The notes under the pieces are model-generated. The model saw only the letters and a program-made list of their open reading frames with translations, was not told the origin of the DNA and made no database searches. Below, piece after piece: positions 1-8,648 of a stretch of 64,000 nt of DNA; within the stretch, counting starts at the first letter, position 1, and the number at the start of each line of letters is the position of its first letter. Source of the DNA: Chitinophaga sp. YR573. GTDB lineage: Bacteria; Bacteroidota; Bacteroidia; Chitinophagales; Chitinophagaceae. Position numbers and translations under genes: made by a program. The stretch spans positions 1,815,199 to 1,879,198 of the forward strand of contig NZ_FOJF01000001.1 in NCBI RefSeq assembly GCF_900110995.1. Reading direction: 5' to 3'.

Positions 1-47
1 CCATCAGCAAAGCTGGATGAAGCATCTTTAATTTTGATGAGCGGAGT

Positions 48-686
48 TTATTGCTTTTGAAGGATTAACGCATTATGTTCAAATGTTAAAACCAGGAGTT
101 CCCGCAACTTGAGGTAAAACCACTCTTCCCGGAAGGGGTTCGTAACGGAGGTATGCTTCAGTTCATTCTGCAAAGAATATAATTCATCCCAGGTTGTCCC
201 TTTATTCAAAACAACGGATCCCTCTGATTCATACTTATCCAACCAATATCTTGTCTCAGAGGTTTCTTCCTCTAGTCGCTTAATGATCTCTATTGAATAT
301 TCACTTCGTTGCAACTCATGCATACCTGGTTGCAGGTATATTTTATGCTGATCTGTATTCATCAGAAAAACATTATACTCACCTTCATTAAAAGAAATTT
401 TCTCCTGTCCATTCAATTGAAAATCCATATTTCCTGATAACATACAATCTATAATTCCTCGGGTACTGCCAATAGAAGTTAACAATGTTACTGGTTTCTT
501 AACATAGAAAACCATATTTCTGAGCTTACAGCCTTTTAGATAACGTTCATGATACATAATATCTAAAAAGGAAGATGATAATAAACGGGGTTTCGCAAAC
601 TCATTAATAGAATTGCAATAATTTAAAGGAATAGCATCGATAAATTTTAATGATTCTTCGGGGTAGTCTGCAAATCTAAATTTCAT
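48..686 (-). CDS. AraC-type sensor domain protein without its HTH, possibly interrupted
   Basis: The 212-residue product resembles the N-terminal effector-binding part of Bacteroidota AraC-family regulators and is a distant counterpart of the first ~212 residues of the AraC gene at 1052, from which it diverges. No DNA-binding helices are present before the stop at 48-50. Reading past that stop in the same frame to the window edge gives a short stretch (…LIKIKDASS…) that could be the usual linker into an AraC HTH. The gene may therefore carry a premature stop, or it may be a genuine stand-alone sensor domain. The start at 686 is followed by a plausible leader. Family assignment is moderate; the interruption is inference because the DNA ends. 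Confidence 0.5.
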   Translation of the reverse strand: MKFRFADYPEESLKFIDAIPLNYCNSINEFAKPRLLSSSFLDIMYHERYLKGCKLRNMVFYVKKPVTLLTSIGSTRGIIDCMLSGNMDFQLNGQEKISFNEGEYNVFLMNTDQHKIYLQPGMHELQRSEYSIEIIKRLEEETSETRYWLDKYESEGSVVLNKGTTWDELYSLQNELKHTSVTNPFREEWFYLKLRELLVLTFEHNALILQKQ

Positions 687-1051
687 CGGATAATAATTTA
701 GCGTGATGTAGTCAATAAAGATCTTTTTATTGACTGAATTATTGCAACAGTCATATTAAATTTTACAGTTGTAGCTAACATTATCTCAATGTTAAGTTTT
801 TGTTTATGCAACATTATAGCAGTATGAGAAACTAAATTGGTAGTGTGCTTCTAACCTGTAATAAGTCTCGACAGGCGATGATGAATCAAATAAATGGCCT
901 TGTGCCGCCACCATACAAGACCTGAATTTCTAATCGCAATTTGCTATGGAATGGGATGTCCCTGTCACTAAACCCCAATAAGTATTATTGGGGAATGTCC
1001 ATTCATTGCATATAACCCAGTGTTAACTCATCATACAGAAACCAGAATAAT
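687..1051. promoter_or_regulatory. Divergent intergenic region with an 8-bp palindrome
   Basis: This region separates the two divergent AraC-type genes and must hold both promoters. It contains a perfect hairpin at 973-993 (CCCCAATA, 5-base loop, TATTGGGG) about 60 bases upstream of the rightward AraC start. No run of T follows, so an operator or leader hairpin is more likely than a terminator. No open frame with recognisable coding character was seen. Confidence 0.35.
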
Positions 1052-2077
1052 ATGAATAATGAGGAAAGAGCAGCTATTATGAGATTCAACGTAGCGCCTA
1101 CAAATGAACCAGATAGTACCGTATCTCAACAATTACCTTCACAGTACCAGATACGCACATTAAAAGATGCATACGTTCAATATAAAGAAGGCCCTTTTGG
1201 ATGTTACTTTACACAAGAGATACAAGACAGCTCATGGGTATTCAGTTGGCAGAGCTTTCTCATGAAAAGACCTATCCGTTTATATGCTATTGCAGATGCT
1301 CCAATGGTAGCCATTATATTTATATTAAAGGGGAGCATATCCTTTGATTTTCAAGGCCATGGAAAAATTTCATTACAAAAAAACAGATATGGATTTTATT
1401 ATGTACCACCCCATTTAAGTAATACTGCCGACTTTATTACTGACGAATGCGACCTTGTCTGTATTTCCTTTTCTACCAGATTTGTTGAAAAATTTGCAGA
1501 ACAGCACCCAAACTTCAAAGAGCTATATCAACATCAAAAAAACAGTAATGCAAAGGCCAAAGTTATCTCCATATTTGATGCAGGATCAGATGAGAGAAAA
1601 ATAATTGATGCAATTCGTTATTGTGATCTGGAAGGGCCCGTACATAAATTATTTCTTGAAACCCGGATTAATGATCTTTTACTTAAATATTTTTCGGCAC
1701 AAAAAGCGGTTGAGAAAAATGATTCTCTGAACACAGATCAGGAAGTAAAACTTAAGGAAATTCAGATATTTATTCAACAGAATATCCATTTGCCTCTTTC
1801 TATTCGTTCTTTGAGTAGACAGGCTGGTATGAACTTACGAAGTTTCGAAAGAAATTTTAAAAAGCTATTCAGTCTTGCACCAAGAGAATACATAGAATTT
1901 CAACGTATTAATGAAGCAGTTGAACTGTTAAAAAATACGAACATGTCTGTAGGCTCCATAAGTGTTCACGTTGGCTTTGCAGGATCCAACTATTTTTCAT
2001 TTGTATTTCGTAAACATTATTACTGTTCACCCCGGCAATACCGCCAACAGTGGTTGGAAAACAGCGAAGTAGGATAA
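1052..2077 (+). CDS. AraC family transcriptional regulator
   Basis: The 341-residue protein has an N-terminal effector/cupin-like half (about 40-210) and a C-terminal AraC double helix-turn-helix (about 240-335). The first helix pair is around LSIRSLSRQAGMNLRSFERN. The second contains SVGSISVHVGFAGSNYFSFVFR followed by the family signature residues SPRQYRQQW. It should act as a cytoplasmic DNA-binding regulator; its ligand is unknown. The start at 1052 follows an AT-rich leader; Met10 at 1079 is an alternative. It is the nearest complete regulator upstream of the glycosyltransferase/LanKC run on the same strand, so control of that run is possible, but 440 bases separate them. Confidence 0.85.
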   Translation: MNNEERAAIMRFNVAPTNEPDSTVSQQLPSQYQIRTLKDAYVQYKEGPFGCYFTQEIQDSSWVFSWQSFLMKRPIRLYAIADAPMVAIIFILKGSISFDFQGHGKISLQKNRYGFYYVPPHLSNTADFITDECDLVCISFSTRFVEKFAEQHPNFKELYQHQKNSNAKAKVISIFDAGSDERKIIDAIRYCDLEGPVHKLFLETRINDLLLKYFSAQKAVEKNDSLNTDQEVKLKEIQIFIQQNIHLPLSIRSLSRQAGMNLRSFERNFKKLFSLAPREYIEFQRINEAVELLKNTNMSVGSISVHVGFAGSNYFSFVFRKHYYCSPRQYRQQWLENSEVG

Positions 2078-2518
2078 TATAATATTATTGAAGTGACGAA
2101 AAGTTGTAGATTTTAAATTCGAATAATTGCACATTATTTTAAAGTTAATTCTTCACCTTTACAGAGCAGCATGGAAATATCTATTAATACGCTTATGAAA
2201 ATAGGTCCATCCTGACAACCCTGAAATATTGTAAACCCATAACCAGTGTTTATGCCCAGAAATATAACATGTCTATAATTAGATTTTAGGAAACCACTAC
2301 GTTAAAATCAGCATTGTAAGGCTTTATTGAATGATCCTTGTAGGAGTATTGCGTTTATAACAGATTTGTTGTAGATACAATCAGGTTGCATTAGTATGCC
2401 TCTCGTTATAGCTTTCCGTTTGCATTAAAAACATCTTTATAGGTGATTTGTTTGTACGCCTATTCTGCGCCAATAGCAGGATCAGATATCTATTTTCAAA
2501 TCCATAATCAATTAGTCC
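2078..2518. other. Noncoding stretch upstream of the glycosyltransferase/LanKC run
   Basis: About 440 AT-rich bases with no convincing gene, repeat or strong hairpin. It must contain the promoter of the rightward run starting at 2519. I could not pick out a good Bacteroidota TTTG / TAnnTTTG promoter pair by eye. Confidence 0.4.
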
Positions 2519-3355
2519 ATGGGTAACATTAACGATTATATTATTGATACGACACCTGCTGTCGATCCTATATGGCGGGAAATAGGAAAATTATCCATCA
2601 TAATTCCCGCGTACAATGAAGAAAAAACCATTGGATCTATTTTAGATAAGATAAAAGATGTTAAGCTGATTAAGAATATTGAGAAGGAGTTAATCATTGT
2701 AAATGATTGCTCTAAGGATAATACAGAGCAGAAAGTGATTCAATACATGCATGATAACCCAGATATAAGTATCAAATATATCCGGCAGTCGATAAATCAA
2801 GGCAAAGGGGCTGCTATTCATGTTGGTATAATGAGTGCGACGGGTGAATATCTATTGATTCAGGACGCTGACATGGAGTATGATCCATACGAATACAACA
2901 CCCTTTTAAAGCCTATTATTCACGGCTTTGCGGATGTTGTTTATGGCTCACGCTTTATGGGAGGTAACCCTCACAGGATTCTTTTCTTCTGGCATTCTAT
3001 AGGCAACAGGGTACTTACATTCCTGTCTAACATGTTCTCCAACTTGAACCTCACAGACATGGAAACAGGCTATAAAGTATTCAGAACAGACATCATTCAA
3101 AAGATCAAACTCCAGGAAAAACGATTTGGGTTTGAGCCGGAGGTGACAGCTAAAATAGCAAAAGTAGATGGTGTGAGAATTTATGAAGTAGGTATATCTT
3201 ATTATGGCAGGACATATAAAGAAGGAAAGAAGATTAAGTGGAAAGATGGCGTGAGAACAGTGTACTGTATCGTGAAGTATGGATTATTTGTAAGAAAAAA
3301 TAATCCAGTAATAATAGCAACTCATCCAATTGTATCATACGCAAAAGAGGCTTAA
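2519..3355 (+). CDS. GT2 glycosyltransferase, polyprenyl-phosphate sugar synthase-like
   Basis: This 278-residue GT-A fold enzyme resembles the DPM1/dolichyl-phosphate-mannose synthase branch of GT2. These enzymes load a sugar from an NDP donor onto a polyprenyl phosphate at the inner membrane face. Visible are the N-terminal nucleotide-binding strand SIIIPAYNEE (26-35), the VNDCSKD segment (61-67), the metal-binding DxD at Asp116-Asp118 and the METGYK/GFEPE acceptor region. No C-terminal membrane segments are present, as in soluble DPM1-type enzymes. The stop is one base before the start of the next gene (3357), a polytopic GT-C-like protein, so the pair probably makes and uses one lipid-linked sugar. 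Sugar identity cannot be read from sequence. Confidence 0.85.
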   Translation: MGNINDYIIDTTPAVDPIWREIGKLSIIIPAYNEEKTIGSILDKIKDVKLIKNIEKELIIVNDCSKDNTEQKVIQYMHDNPDISIKYIRQSINQGKGAAIHVGIMSATGEYLLIQDADMEYDPYEYNTLLKPIIHGFADVVYGSRFMGGNPHRILFFWHSIGNRVLTFLSNMFSNLNLTDMETGYKVFRTDIIQKIKLQEKRFGFEPEVTAKIAKVDGVRIYEVGISYYGRTYKEGKKIKWKDGVRTVYCIVKYGLFVRKNNPVIIATHPIVSYAKEA

Positions 3356-3356
3356 G

Positions 3357-4868
3357 ATGAATAACCATATTTCTTTTTTTGATTTTATTCTGAAGGATCG
3401 GACCAACAAAAAATATCTTTTCATAGCACTAGCAGGTATGATTGTACAGTTTATTATATTTAAGCTATTATATCCTTATGCAGATTTCTTCTCCGATTCT
3501 TATAGTTATATATATGCCGCCTATGCAAATTTAGATGTAAGCATATGGCCAATCGGATATTCCAAGTTTCTAAGGATATTCCACTTCATCACGTACTCAG
3601 ATACTGCATTGGTTGGATTTCAGTACTTCTTTTTTGAATTGGCATCTTTGTATTTTTTCTTTACAATATTGTATTTCTTTAATCTTGGTAGAGCAAATCA
3701 AATTATCACATTCATTTTCCTATTCTTTAATCCCTTAGTTTTATATGTAAGCAATTATATCAATAGTGACCCGTTATTCATAGCACTTAGCTTATGCTGG
3801 TTTACGCAGTTAATATGGATTATACAGCGTCCTCATATATCTCAAATATTTATACAGGCGATATTATTGTTCGCTTGCTTTACTGTAAGAAATAATGCTT
3901 ATTACTATCCTTTTATTACAGCAGTCGCCTTTGTATTATCATCTTATAAGTTATCATTGAAGGTATTCGGCACCTTACTAGGATTAATGTTCATACTACC
4001 ATTTGTTGTACATACCAGAAATGTTGCATATAAAATGACAGGGACAAAACAATTTTCCTTGTTCACAGGATGGCAGTTGGCTAACAACATATTATATGCA
4101 TACGAATATTTAGATGCTCCCAGAAATTTTCCATCTACGCAATCTAAGGAATTAGACAATTTAAGTCAGCAATTTTATAGCTCTATTCCTTCCGACTTCA
4201 AGGAAGTATATCTTATGAAAAACCCTGGTAATTTTTTTATTCAGTATTCAACGGCTCCATTGAAAGTATACTTTAGCAATCACTATAAAATAACAGACGA
4301 ATACAGTAGTGTAGTAGCCTGGGGGAAAGCTTCCGTAATATTCACAGAATATGCCAGTTATTTAATTAAGAATAATCCGACGGCTTATTTTCACGAATTT
4401 GTTATTCCCAATTCAAAAAACTATTTCATACCTCACCTCGAAAAACTGGAAGTGTATAACTTAGGAATGAATAAGGTATACCCGATTGCCCGGTACTGGT
4501 TCCACTACAAAAATGTAGAAATCAGCAGTGTTTCTCCAAATATACAAGGGCGCATTTTATTCATATTCCCTTTTATCTTTCTTATGATAAACCTTTATTT
4601 ATTAGGCAATGCAATATCATTTCTGATTAAAAATGAATATTCATTTGCTTGTATTAAAAGATACAGTCTCTTCATTCTAATTGGTTGCTTTTGGATTGCC
4701 AATTTTATCTTTTGTATATCGACTACAATCATTGTGCTTAGATACGAAGTATTCCCTTTAATCATTGGCTTTTCCTCTACGTTGTTGCTTATTGAACGTA
4801 TAAATAAAAAGGTCTCAAAGAAAGTAGTGAGCAATCTGCAAATTTCCGGTGAAATAGGAGTTATTTAA
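3357..4868 (+). CDS. Polytopic membrane protein, likely GT-C (GT39/ArnT-like) glycosyltransferase
   Basis: I start the gene at ATG 3357, one base after the previous stop, with AAAGAGG seven bases upstream; the longer frame from a TTG inside the upstream gene is less likely. The 503-residue product has about ten or more hydrophobic segments. Its first extracytoplasmic loop carries acidic and aromatic residues (FFSDSYSYIYAA) where GT-C enzymes have their catalytic acidic motif, followed by a P-x-G-Y-S motif. GT-C enzymes move a sugar from a polyprenyl phosphate to an acceptor on the periplasmic side. Pairing with the DPM1-like gene fits this role. The acceptor is unknown: the neighbouring small peptides, a lipid or cell-wall glycan are all possible. 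The family call is moderate because GT-C sequences are very divergent. Confidence 0.6.
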   Translation: MNNHISFFDFILKDRTNKKYLFIALAGMIVQFIIFKLLYPYADFFSDSYSYIYAAYANLDVSIWPIGYSKFLRIFHFITYSDTALVGFQYFFFELASLYFFFTILYFFNLGRANQIITFIFLFFNPLVLYVSNYINSDPLFIALSLCWFTQLIWIIQRPHISQIFIQAILLFACFTVRNNAYYYPFITAVAFVLSSYKLSLKVFGTLLGLMFILPFVVHTRNVAYKMTGTKQFSLFTGWQLANNILYAYEYLDAPRNFPSTQSKELDNLSQQFYSSIPSDFKEVYLMKNPGNFFIQYSTAPLKVYFSNHYKITDEYSSVVAWGKASVIFTEYASYLIKNNPTAYFHEFVIPNSKNYFIPHLEKLEVYNLGMNKVYPIARYWFHYKNVEISSVSPNIQGRILFIFPFIFLMINLYLLGNAISFLIKNEYSFACIKRYSLFILIGCFWIANFIFCISTTIIVLRYEVFPLIIGFSSTLLLIERINKKVSKKVVSNLQISGEIGVI

Positions 4869-4916
4869 ATGTGAGAAGAATATAAATCGGTTTAACATCC
4901 AAGTTCAATACAAATT

Positions 4917-7616
4917 ATGTTGGAACAGAATATCAATACAAGCATACCCTCAGTTGTTAAGCATCCGAAGAATAACTACCAAAACTTCGATGACTATTCT
5001 AAAATATTGGACACTTACGGCCTTCAGTATAACGTAGCCGACTATTATTTACAGGTAGGTGAAATAACACAAGTGCAAGGGTGGATTATTCATATCTCAG
5101 TTGTGATTTCACAGGTAAGTGACCTATTACAAGCAATTGTTCCTTTTTTAATAGCAGAAAATATTTCCTTTAAGGCTGCAAAAAATAGAGAAGCCTGCCT
5201 GAATTTATTAAATGGTGTATTAGGCATTCGACAGGTAGGAAAGGTTATTAGTATTTATCCTGAAAATAACGTTATCGCTCTTCATATTGCTAGAGAATTA
5301 ATATTACTTACTAAATCATTTAAAGGACCTCAAATATTAACGGATGTCTATTTAGGGAGTATTATTTATGCCAGATATGGAAGTTTTAATCCAATCATGC
5401 AGAATGACGATGAGGGAAAAAGAAATAAGTTTATCTATGATGCCAGTGGACATTTAATAAAAGATCCTTATTCAATTCCTTTTGTACTTCCACAAGGAAT
5501 AACATGGCCATTTACTTCATTAACCAATCCTATAGTACCAATTCCGAAAAAGGTATTCGCTCATTTCTATAAACCGCTCTCAGTTCTTAAAGATGATGTA
5601 AGAGGTAATGTATATAGTGGAATTTATGTAAAAGGCCTTTTTAGAACGGCTCCTTGTGTAATTAAAGAAGGAAAAAAGCATATGGTATCAGACGATATTG
5701 GGCGGGATATTAGGGATCGGCTATTATGGCAACAATATCTTCAAAATGAATTGGCAGAGGATATTCCTATGCCCAAGATAATTGACTCCTTCGAAGAAGA
5801 TGACAATACTTATTTAGTGATGGAATTTATCAAAGGGACATCACTTGAAGATCGGCTCAAACAATTTACATTTAATCGCATAAGTTGGAAGTACTTAACA
5901 AATGAAGAACATATTATCTTAATAAGCTATCTTTTACAAATTATATCAATTATTGAAAAATTACATTATAAAGGATATATACACCGCGATATACAACCTG
6001 CTAATTTTATAATTGACGATAATGGACAATTTTTCCTGATTGATATGGAACTTACTTATTCTCTGAAAGAAGGTGTTCCCAATCCTCCTTTTCCATTAGG
6101 TACACCCGGATATATGTCACCCGAGCAACAAAAAGAATATTTACCTACTGTCAAAGAAGATATTTACGGCTTGGGGGCACTCATGCTTTGTATTCTCACC
6201 GGTTTATCTCCAGCGAAATTTGATACTCAAGATATAATAATCCTTGAAGAACATATCAACTTTTTCGTTGGAGATAGAACAATCTCTGATTTAGTCAGTG
6301 CTTGTTTTAATCATGCTCCCGAAGAGAGACCAACCTTAGGATTCATAAAATCAGTCATTGAACAATGTCAGATAAATCTATCAACTAAAAAAGACGGTAC
6401 GGACACATTACAAGTTCAAGTACTAAGTACACATACTTTGGAGGAAACGATCCTAAATTCTATTAAAGGTTTGATCATATCTCCTACAGTTATAAGTGAA
6501 GGTATGTGGTGTTCTAAATTATCAACGACAGAAAATGCAGGATCTTCGTCCCAAAGAGAATATACAAAAGTTATTGGTTTAAGAGAAGGAATTGGCGGGG
6601 TTCTCTATTTATTGGCAAAAGCCAAAAGACTAGGATTCGATATTGATTCATGTATAGATAGTTATTATAAAGGGTGGCATTATATTGAAGAGAATTCTTT
6701 GGGGATATTAGCTAGTATAAGCCCTGGATTACACGATGGAGCAGCTGGAGTAGCCATAGCCTTACAGGAAGCGATTCAATCTGATCTCTTAGAAGATAAC
6801 GATTTAAACAGATATAGAATACAGTCCTACCTGCAAATACCCAACAATAACTTAAATATAGCTGATGGGATTGCCGGCCAAGGCATAGCAGCCCTAATAT
6901 GCAAAACATATCTTGATACCAATGTCATTAGACAATTGCTTGAATCATATCTAACAGTGTTATTAAATTCACAGCAAAAAGATGGTTCATGGATATTAAA
7001 TAATTCAAGTAAAAAAAGCGCTTCCACATTAATTGGATTTTCATATGGTGTTTCAGGTATCGCGTTTTTCTTACTTCAGTATATATCAGTTTATCCGAAT
7101 GAAGTGGTTAAAAATGCAGCAATTAGGGCACTAAATTGGTTGATTAAAAAGACTAATGGTCTTAACGATTTGTTCAATCGAAAAAAATATAAAAAAATAA
7201 TTGGAGAAAAATATAAAACAGGTAGTGAATGGACAGGAGTTATTCTAACTTTTATAAGAGCTTATGAAATAATACAAGACGTTCAATATAAAAAAATTTC
7301 AGAAGCCGCACTTAGTAACTTCCATGCATATATGATAAATAATAATCTAACACAAGATGTAGGAATCGCAGGAATCGGAGAGCTATATTTAGAAGCATGG
7401 TATGTCTTTAAAAATGAAGAATGGAAGCAAAGGGCAGACTGGCTTACAAATTTGTTAATACATACCAGAATGATAGAAAACAAAAACGCTTGCTATTGGC
7501 AATTACAAGAACACAATCGCCCTACTGCTGACTTATTAGTAGGTACATCTGGAATTATTCATTTCTTATTAAAAAATTGGGCTCCATATCGGTTGGGGCA
7601 CTGTATACTGTCTTAA
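4917..7616 (+). CDS. lanKC: Class III-like lanthionine synthetase (lyase-like + Ser/Thr kinase + LanC domains)
   Basis: The 899-residue protein has the LanKC domain order. An N-terminal lyase-like region (1-215) includes the YARYGSF motif at 151-157. A protein-kinase domain (about 225-480) has Lys250 in CVIK, HRD at 356-358 and Asp376 in LIDMEL in place of DFG. A LanC-like toroid (about 550-890) shows repeated Gly motifs such as GLHDGAAG (604), NIADGIAG (647), GFSYGVSG (707) and LLVGTSG (873). Enzymes of this family phosphorylate and eliminate Ser/Thr, then cyclise Cys onto the dehydro residues. The class I/II/IV zinc ligands are missing: the CHG position reads DVG (814-816) and the WCxG position reads EWTG (771-774), which places it with class III. 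It is 48 bases after the membrane gene and precedes two candidate substrates. Confidence 0.88.
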   Translation: MLEQNINTSIPSVVKHPKNNYQNFDDYSKILDTYGLQYNVADYYLQVGEITQVQGWIIHISVVISQVSDLLQAIVPFLIAENISFKAAKNREACLNLLNGVLGIRQVGKVISIYPENNVIALHIARELILLTKSFKGPQILTDVYLGSIIYARYGSFNPIMQNDDEGKRNKFIYDASGHLIKDPYSIPFVLPQGITWPFTSLTNPIVPIPKKVFAHFYKPLSVLKDDVRGNVYSGIYVKGLFRTAPCVIKEGKKHMVSDDIGRDIRDRLLWQQYLQNELAEDIPMPKIIDSFEEDDNTYLVMEFIKGTSLEDRLKQFTFNRISWKYLTNEEHIILISYLLQIISIIEKLHYKGYIHRDIQPANFIIDDNGQFFLIDMELTYSLKEGVPNPPFPLGTPGYMSPEQQKEYLPTVKEDIYGLGALMLCILTGLSPAKFDTQDIIILEEHINFFVGDRTISDLVSACFNHAPEERPTLGFIKSVIEQCQINLSTKKDGTDTLQVQVLSTHTLEETILNSIKGLIISPTVISEGMWCSKLSTTENAGSSSQREYTKVIGLREGIGGVLYLLAKAKRLGFDIDSCIDSYYKGWHYIEENSLGILASISPGLHDGAAGVAIALQEAIQSDLLEDNDLNRYRIQSYLQIPNNNLNIADGIAGQGIAALICKTYLDTNVIRQLLESYLTVLLNSQQKDGSWILNNSSKKSASTLIGFSYGVSGIAFFLLQYISVYPNEVVKNAAIRALNWLIKKTNGLNDLFNRKKYKKIIGEKYKTGSEWTGVILTFIRAYEIIQDVQYKKISEAALSNFHAYMINNNLTQDVGIAGIGELYLEAWYVFKNEEWKQRADWLTNLLIHTRMIENKNACYWQLQEHNRPTADLLVGTSGIIHFLLKNWAPYRLGHCILS

Positions 7617-7691
7617 CGCTTTTAAAATAACTCTGCTTTAGTTGCAAATAAAGTAGATGTAATATTCATACTATCATTAGCTAATGAAATC

Positions 7692-7770
7692 CATTCTGTT
7701 TATAACAGAATGACTTTAATTCATTGAAAGATGAACATCACAGGGAAAGTCTACCCCTTAAAAAGTAGAC
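7692..7770. promoter_or_regulatory. Two hairpins between the synthetase and the first peptide gene
   Basis: A perfect 9-bp hairpin (CATTCTGTT, 3-base loop, AACAGAATG) lies at 7692-7712. A 6-bp hairpin (GTCTAC … GTAGAC, 10-base loop) lies at 7749-7770, about 28 bases before the peptide start codon. Neither is followed by a strong T run. They could be operators, transcript-processing sites or a weak attenuator that sets peptide levels apart from synthetase levels. Confidence 0.35.
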
Positions 7771-7797
7771 AATTATTAATAATCTAAAAAAAAAATC

Positions 7798-8067
7798 ATG
7801 AAAAATTCAAAAATTGCGCTTTTCGCAGGAGCATTAACACTCATTGTTGGTAGTATCTATGCAACAAAACCAGCTAAAAAAGCTGCTGCAACTAAAGCTT
7901 ATGCTAGATCCCCTTTTAATGCAACACTATTTGCAGGAGTAGCTTCTCCATATCTTACGACAGCAACAGACAGTGGTAAGAAAGCTAAGTTTAGCACAGT
8001 AAGTGGATCATCTGTAACTTTGCGTACATCATCTGCTAGTAATGCAAAAACTATATATATAAAATAA
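7798..8067 (+). CDS. Candidate RiPP substrate 1: Cys-free Ser/Thr-rich secreted peptide
   Basis: The 89-residue peptide begins with a short basic N-terminus and a hydrophobic segment (about 6-20) ending GSIYATKP, which reads as a Sec signal peptide with a possible cut after Ala22. A basic spacer (KPAKKAAATKAYAR) follows, then a C-terminal region rich in Ser, Thr and Gly. The second peptide at 8255 shares the segments IYATKP, AYAR-PFN-T-F-G, LTT, VTLRTSS and AKTIY, so they are clear paralogues. There is no Cys, so this peptide alone cannot form lanthionine; it could only be dehydrated, phosphorylated, glycosylated or linked to another Cys. The GS/GA pair could also be read as a double-glycine leader, but no C39 peptidase is nearby. 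Its position after LanKC suggests it is a substrate (inference). A small secreted protein of the DUF6520 type is the alternative. Confidence 0.7.
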   Translation: MKNSKIALFAGALTLIVGSIYATKPAKKAAATKAYARSPFNATLFAGVASPYLTTATDSGKKAKFSTVSGSSVTLRTSSASNAKTIYIK

Positions 8068-8119
8068 TATAGTTTCGCCCAACTTGTACACATCTTATAT
8101 TTGGTACAAGTATAAGATT

Positions 8120-8168
8120 AATAGGCTGCCTCAGAAGTTATTTATGGGGCAGCCTATTGTTATTTTTC
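8120..8168 (+). terminator. Rho-independent terminator after peptide 1
   Basis: Eleven-base arms AATAGGCTGCC (8120-8130) and GGCAGCCTATT (8148-8158) are followed by GTTATTTTT. It closes the peptide 1 transcript about 50 bases after its stop and implies that peptide 2 has its own promoter in 8169-8254. Confidence 0.8.
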
Positions 8169-8254
8169 AATATCACCTTCGTCATGTAAAATCTGAAATT
8201 AATAGCAAAATTAAATATTAAAGAGAATTTATTATTCTAATTAAAATAATTAAT

Positions 8255-8530
8255 ATGAACCCTTCTAGATATCTTATTATTACAAGTGCTATAACACTCA
8301 CAGTGGGTGCCATTTATGCAACGAAACCTACTAAAAGAGTATCTCCAACTAGAGCATATGCTAGGGCGCCCTTTAACTGTACAATATTTTCTGGAAGTAC
8401 TTCACTATGTCTTACCACAGTATTAACAGGAACTACTAAGAAAGCTAGAGTTAGTACTGCAGGTGGAACATTTGTTACATTACGCACATCATCCCTCCCT
8501 TTAGCTAAAACTATATATTTTAAATTTTAA
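8255..8530 (+). CDS. Candidate RiPP substrate 2: paralogue with two Cys
   Basis: The 91-residue peptide is a paralogue of the one at 7798, aligning end to end with a single-residue gap. It has the same hydrophobic N-terminus ending GAIYATKP, the AYARAPFN block, LTT, and the C-terminal VTLRTSS…AKTIY tail. It differs in carrying Cys42 (FNCTIF) and Cys52 (SLCLTT) amid Thr43, Ser46, Ser48, Thr49, Ser50, Thr54 and Thr55, so one or two (methyl)lanthionines are chemically possible. The aligned residues in peptide 1 are Ala and Tyr. The gene lies between two terminators, so it should be expressed as its own unit. Its substrate role is inferred from adjacency and composition. No canonical class III leader motif was recognised. 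Confidence 0.7.
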   Translation: MNPSRYLIITSAITLTVGAIYATKPTKRVSPTRAYARAPFNCTIFSGSTSLCLTTVLTGTTKKARVSTAGGTFVTLRTSSLPLAKTIYFKF

Positions 8531-8587
8531 ATAACGTACCTTAATATTTTACTCACGCTCTTATACCTTATTCATATACAAATACTA

Positions 8588-8630
8588 GAATGCTGTCTCC
8601 TCAATTTGGAGACAGCATTCCATAAATTTT
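8588..8630. terminator. Bidirectional terminator between peptide 2 and the subtilisin gene
   Basis: A perfect 13-bp stem (GAATGCTGTCTCC at 8588-8600 with GGAGACAGCATTC at 8608-8620, 7-base loop) is followed by AT-rich sequence with a T run on the plus strand. It sits at the meeting point of the plus-strand peptide gene and the minus-strand protease gene. Confidence 0.8.
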
Positions 8631-8648
8631 TTCAATAGTATTTATATC

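Noticed and set aside
7798..8530. Double-glycine (C39-type) leader reading of the two peptides
   Set aside because: GS and GA pairs preceded by hydrophobic residues fit loosely, but no C39 peptidase or ABC exporter is present and the Sec signal reading is simpler. Kept only as an alternative.
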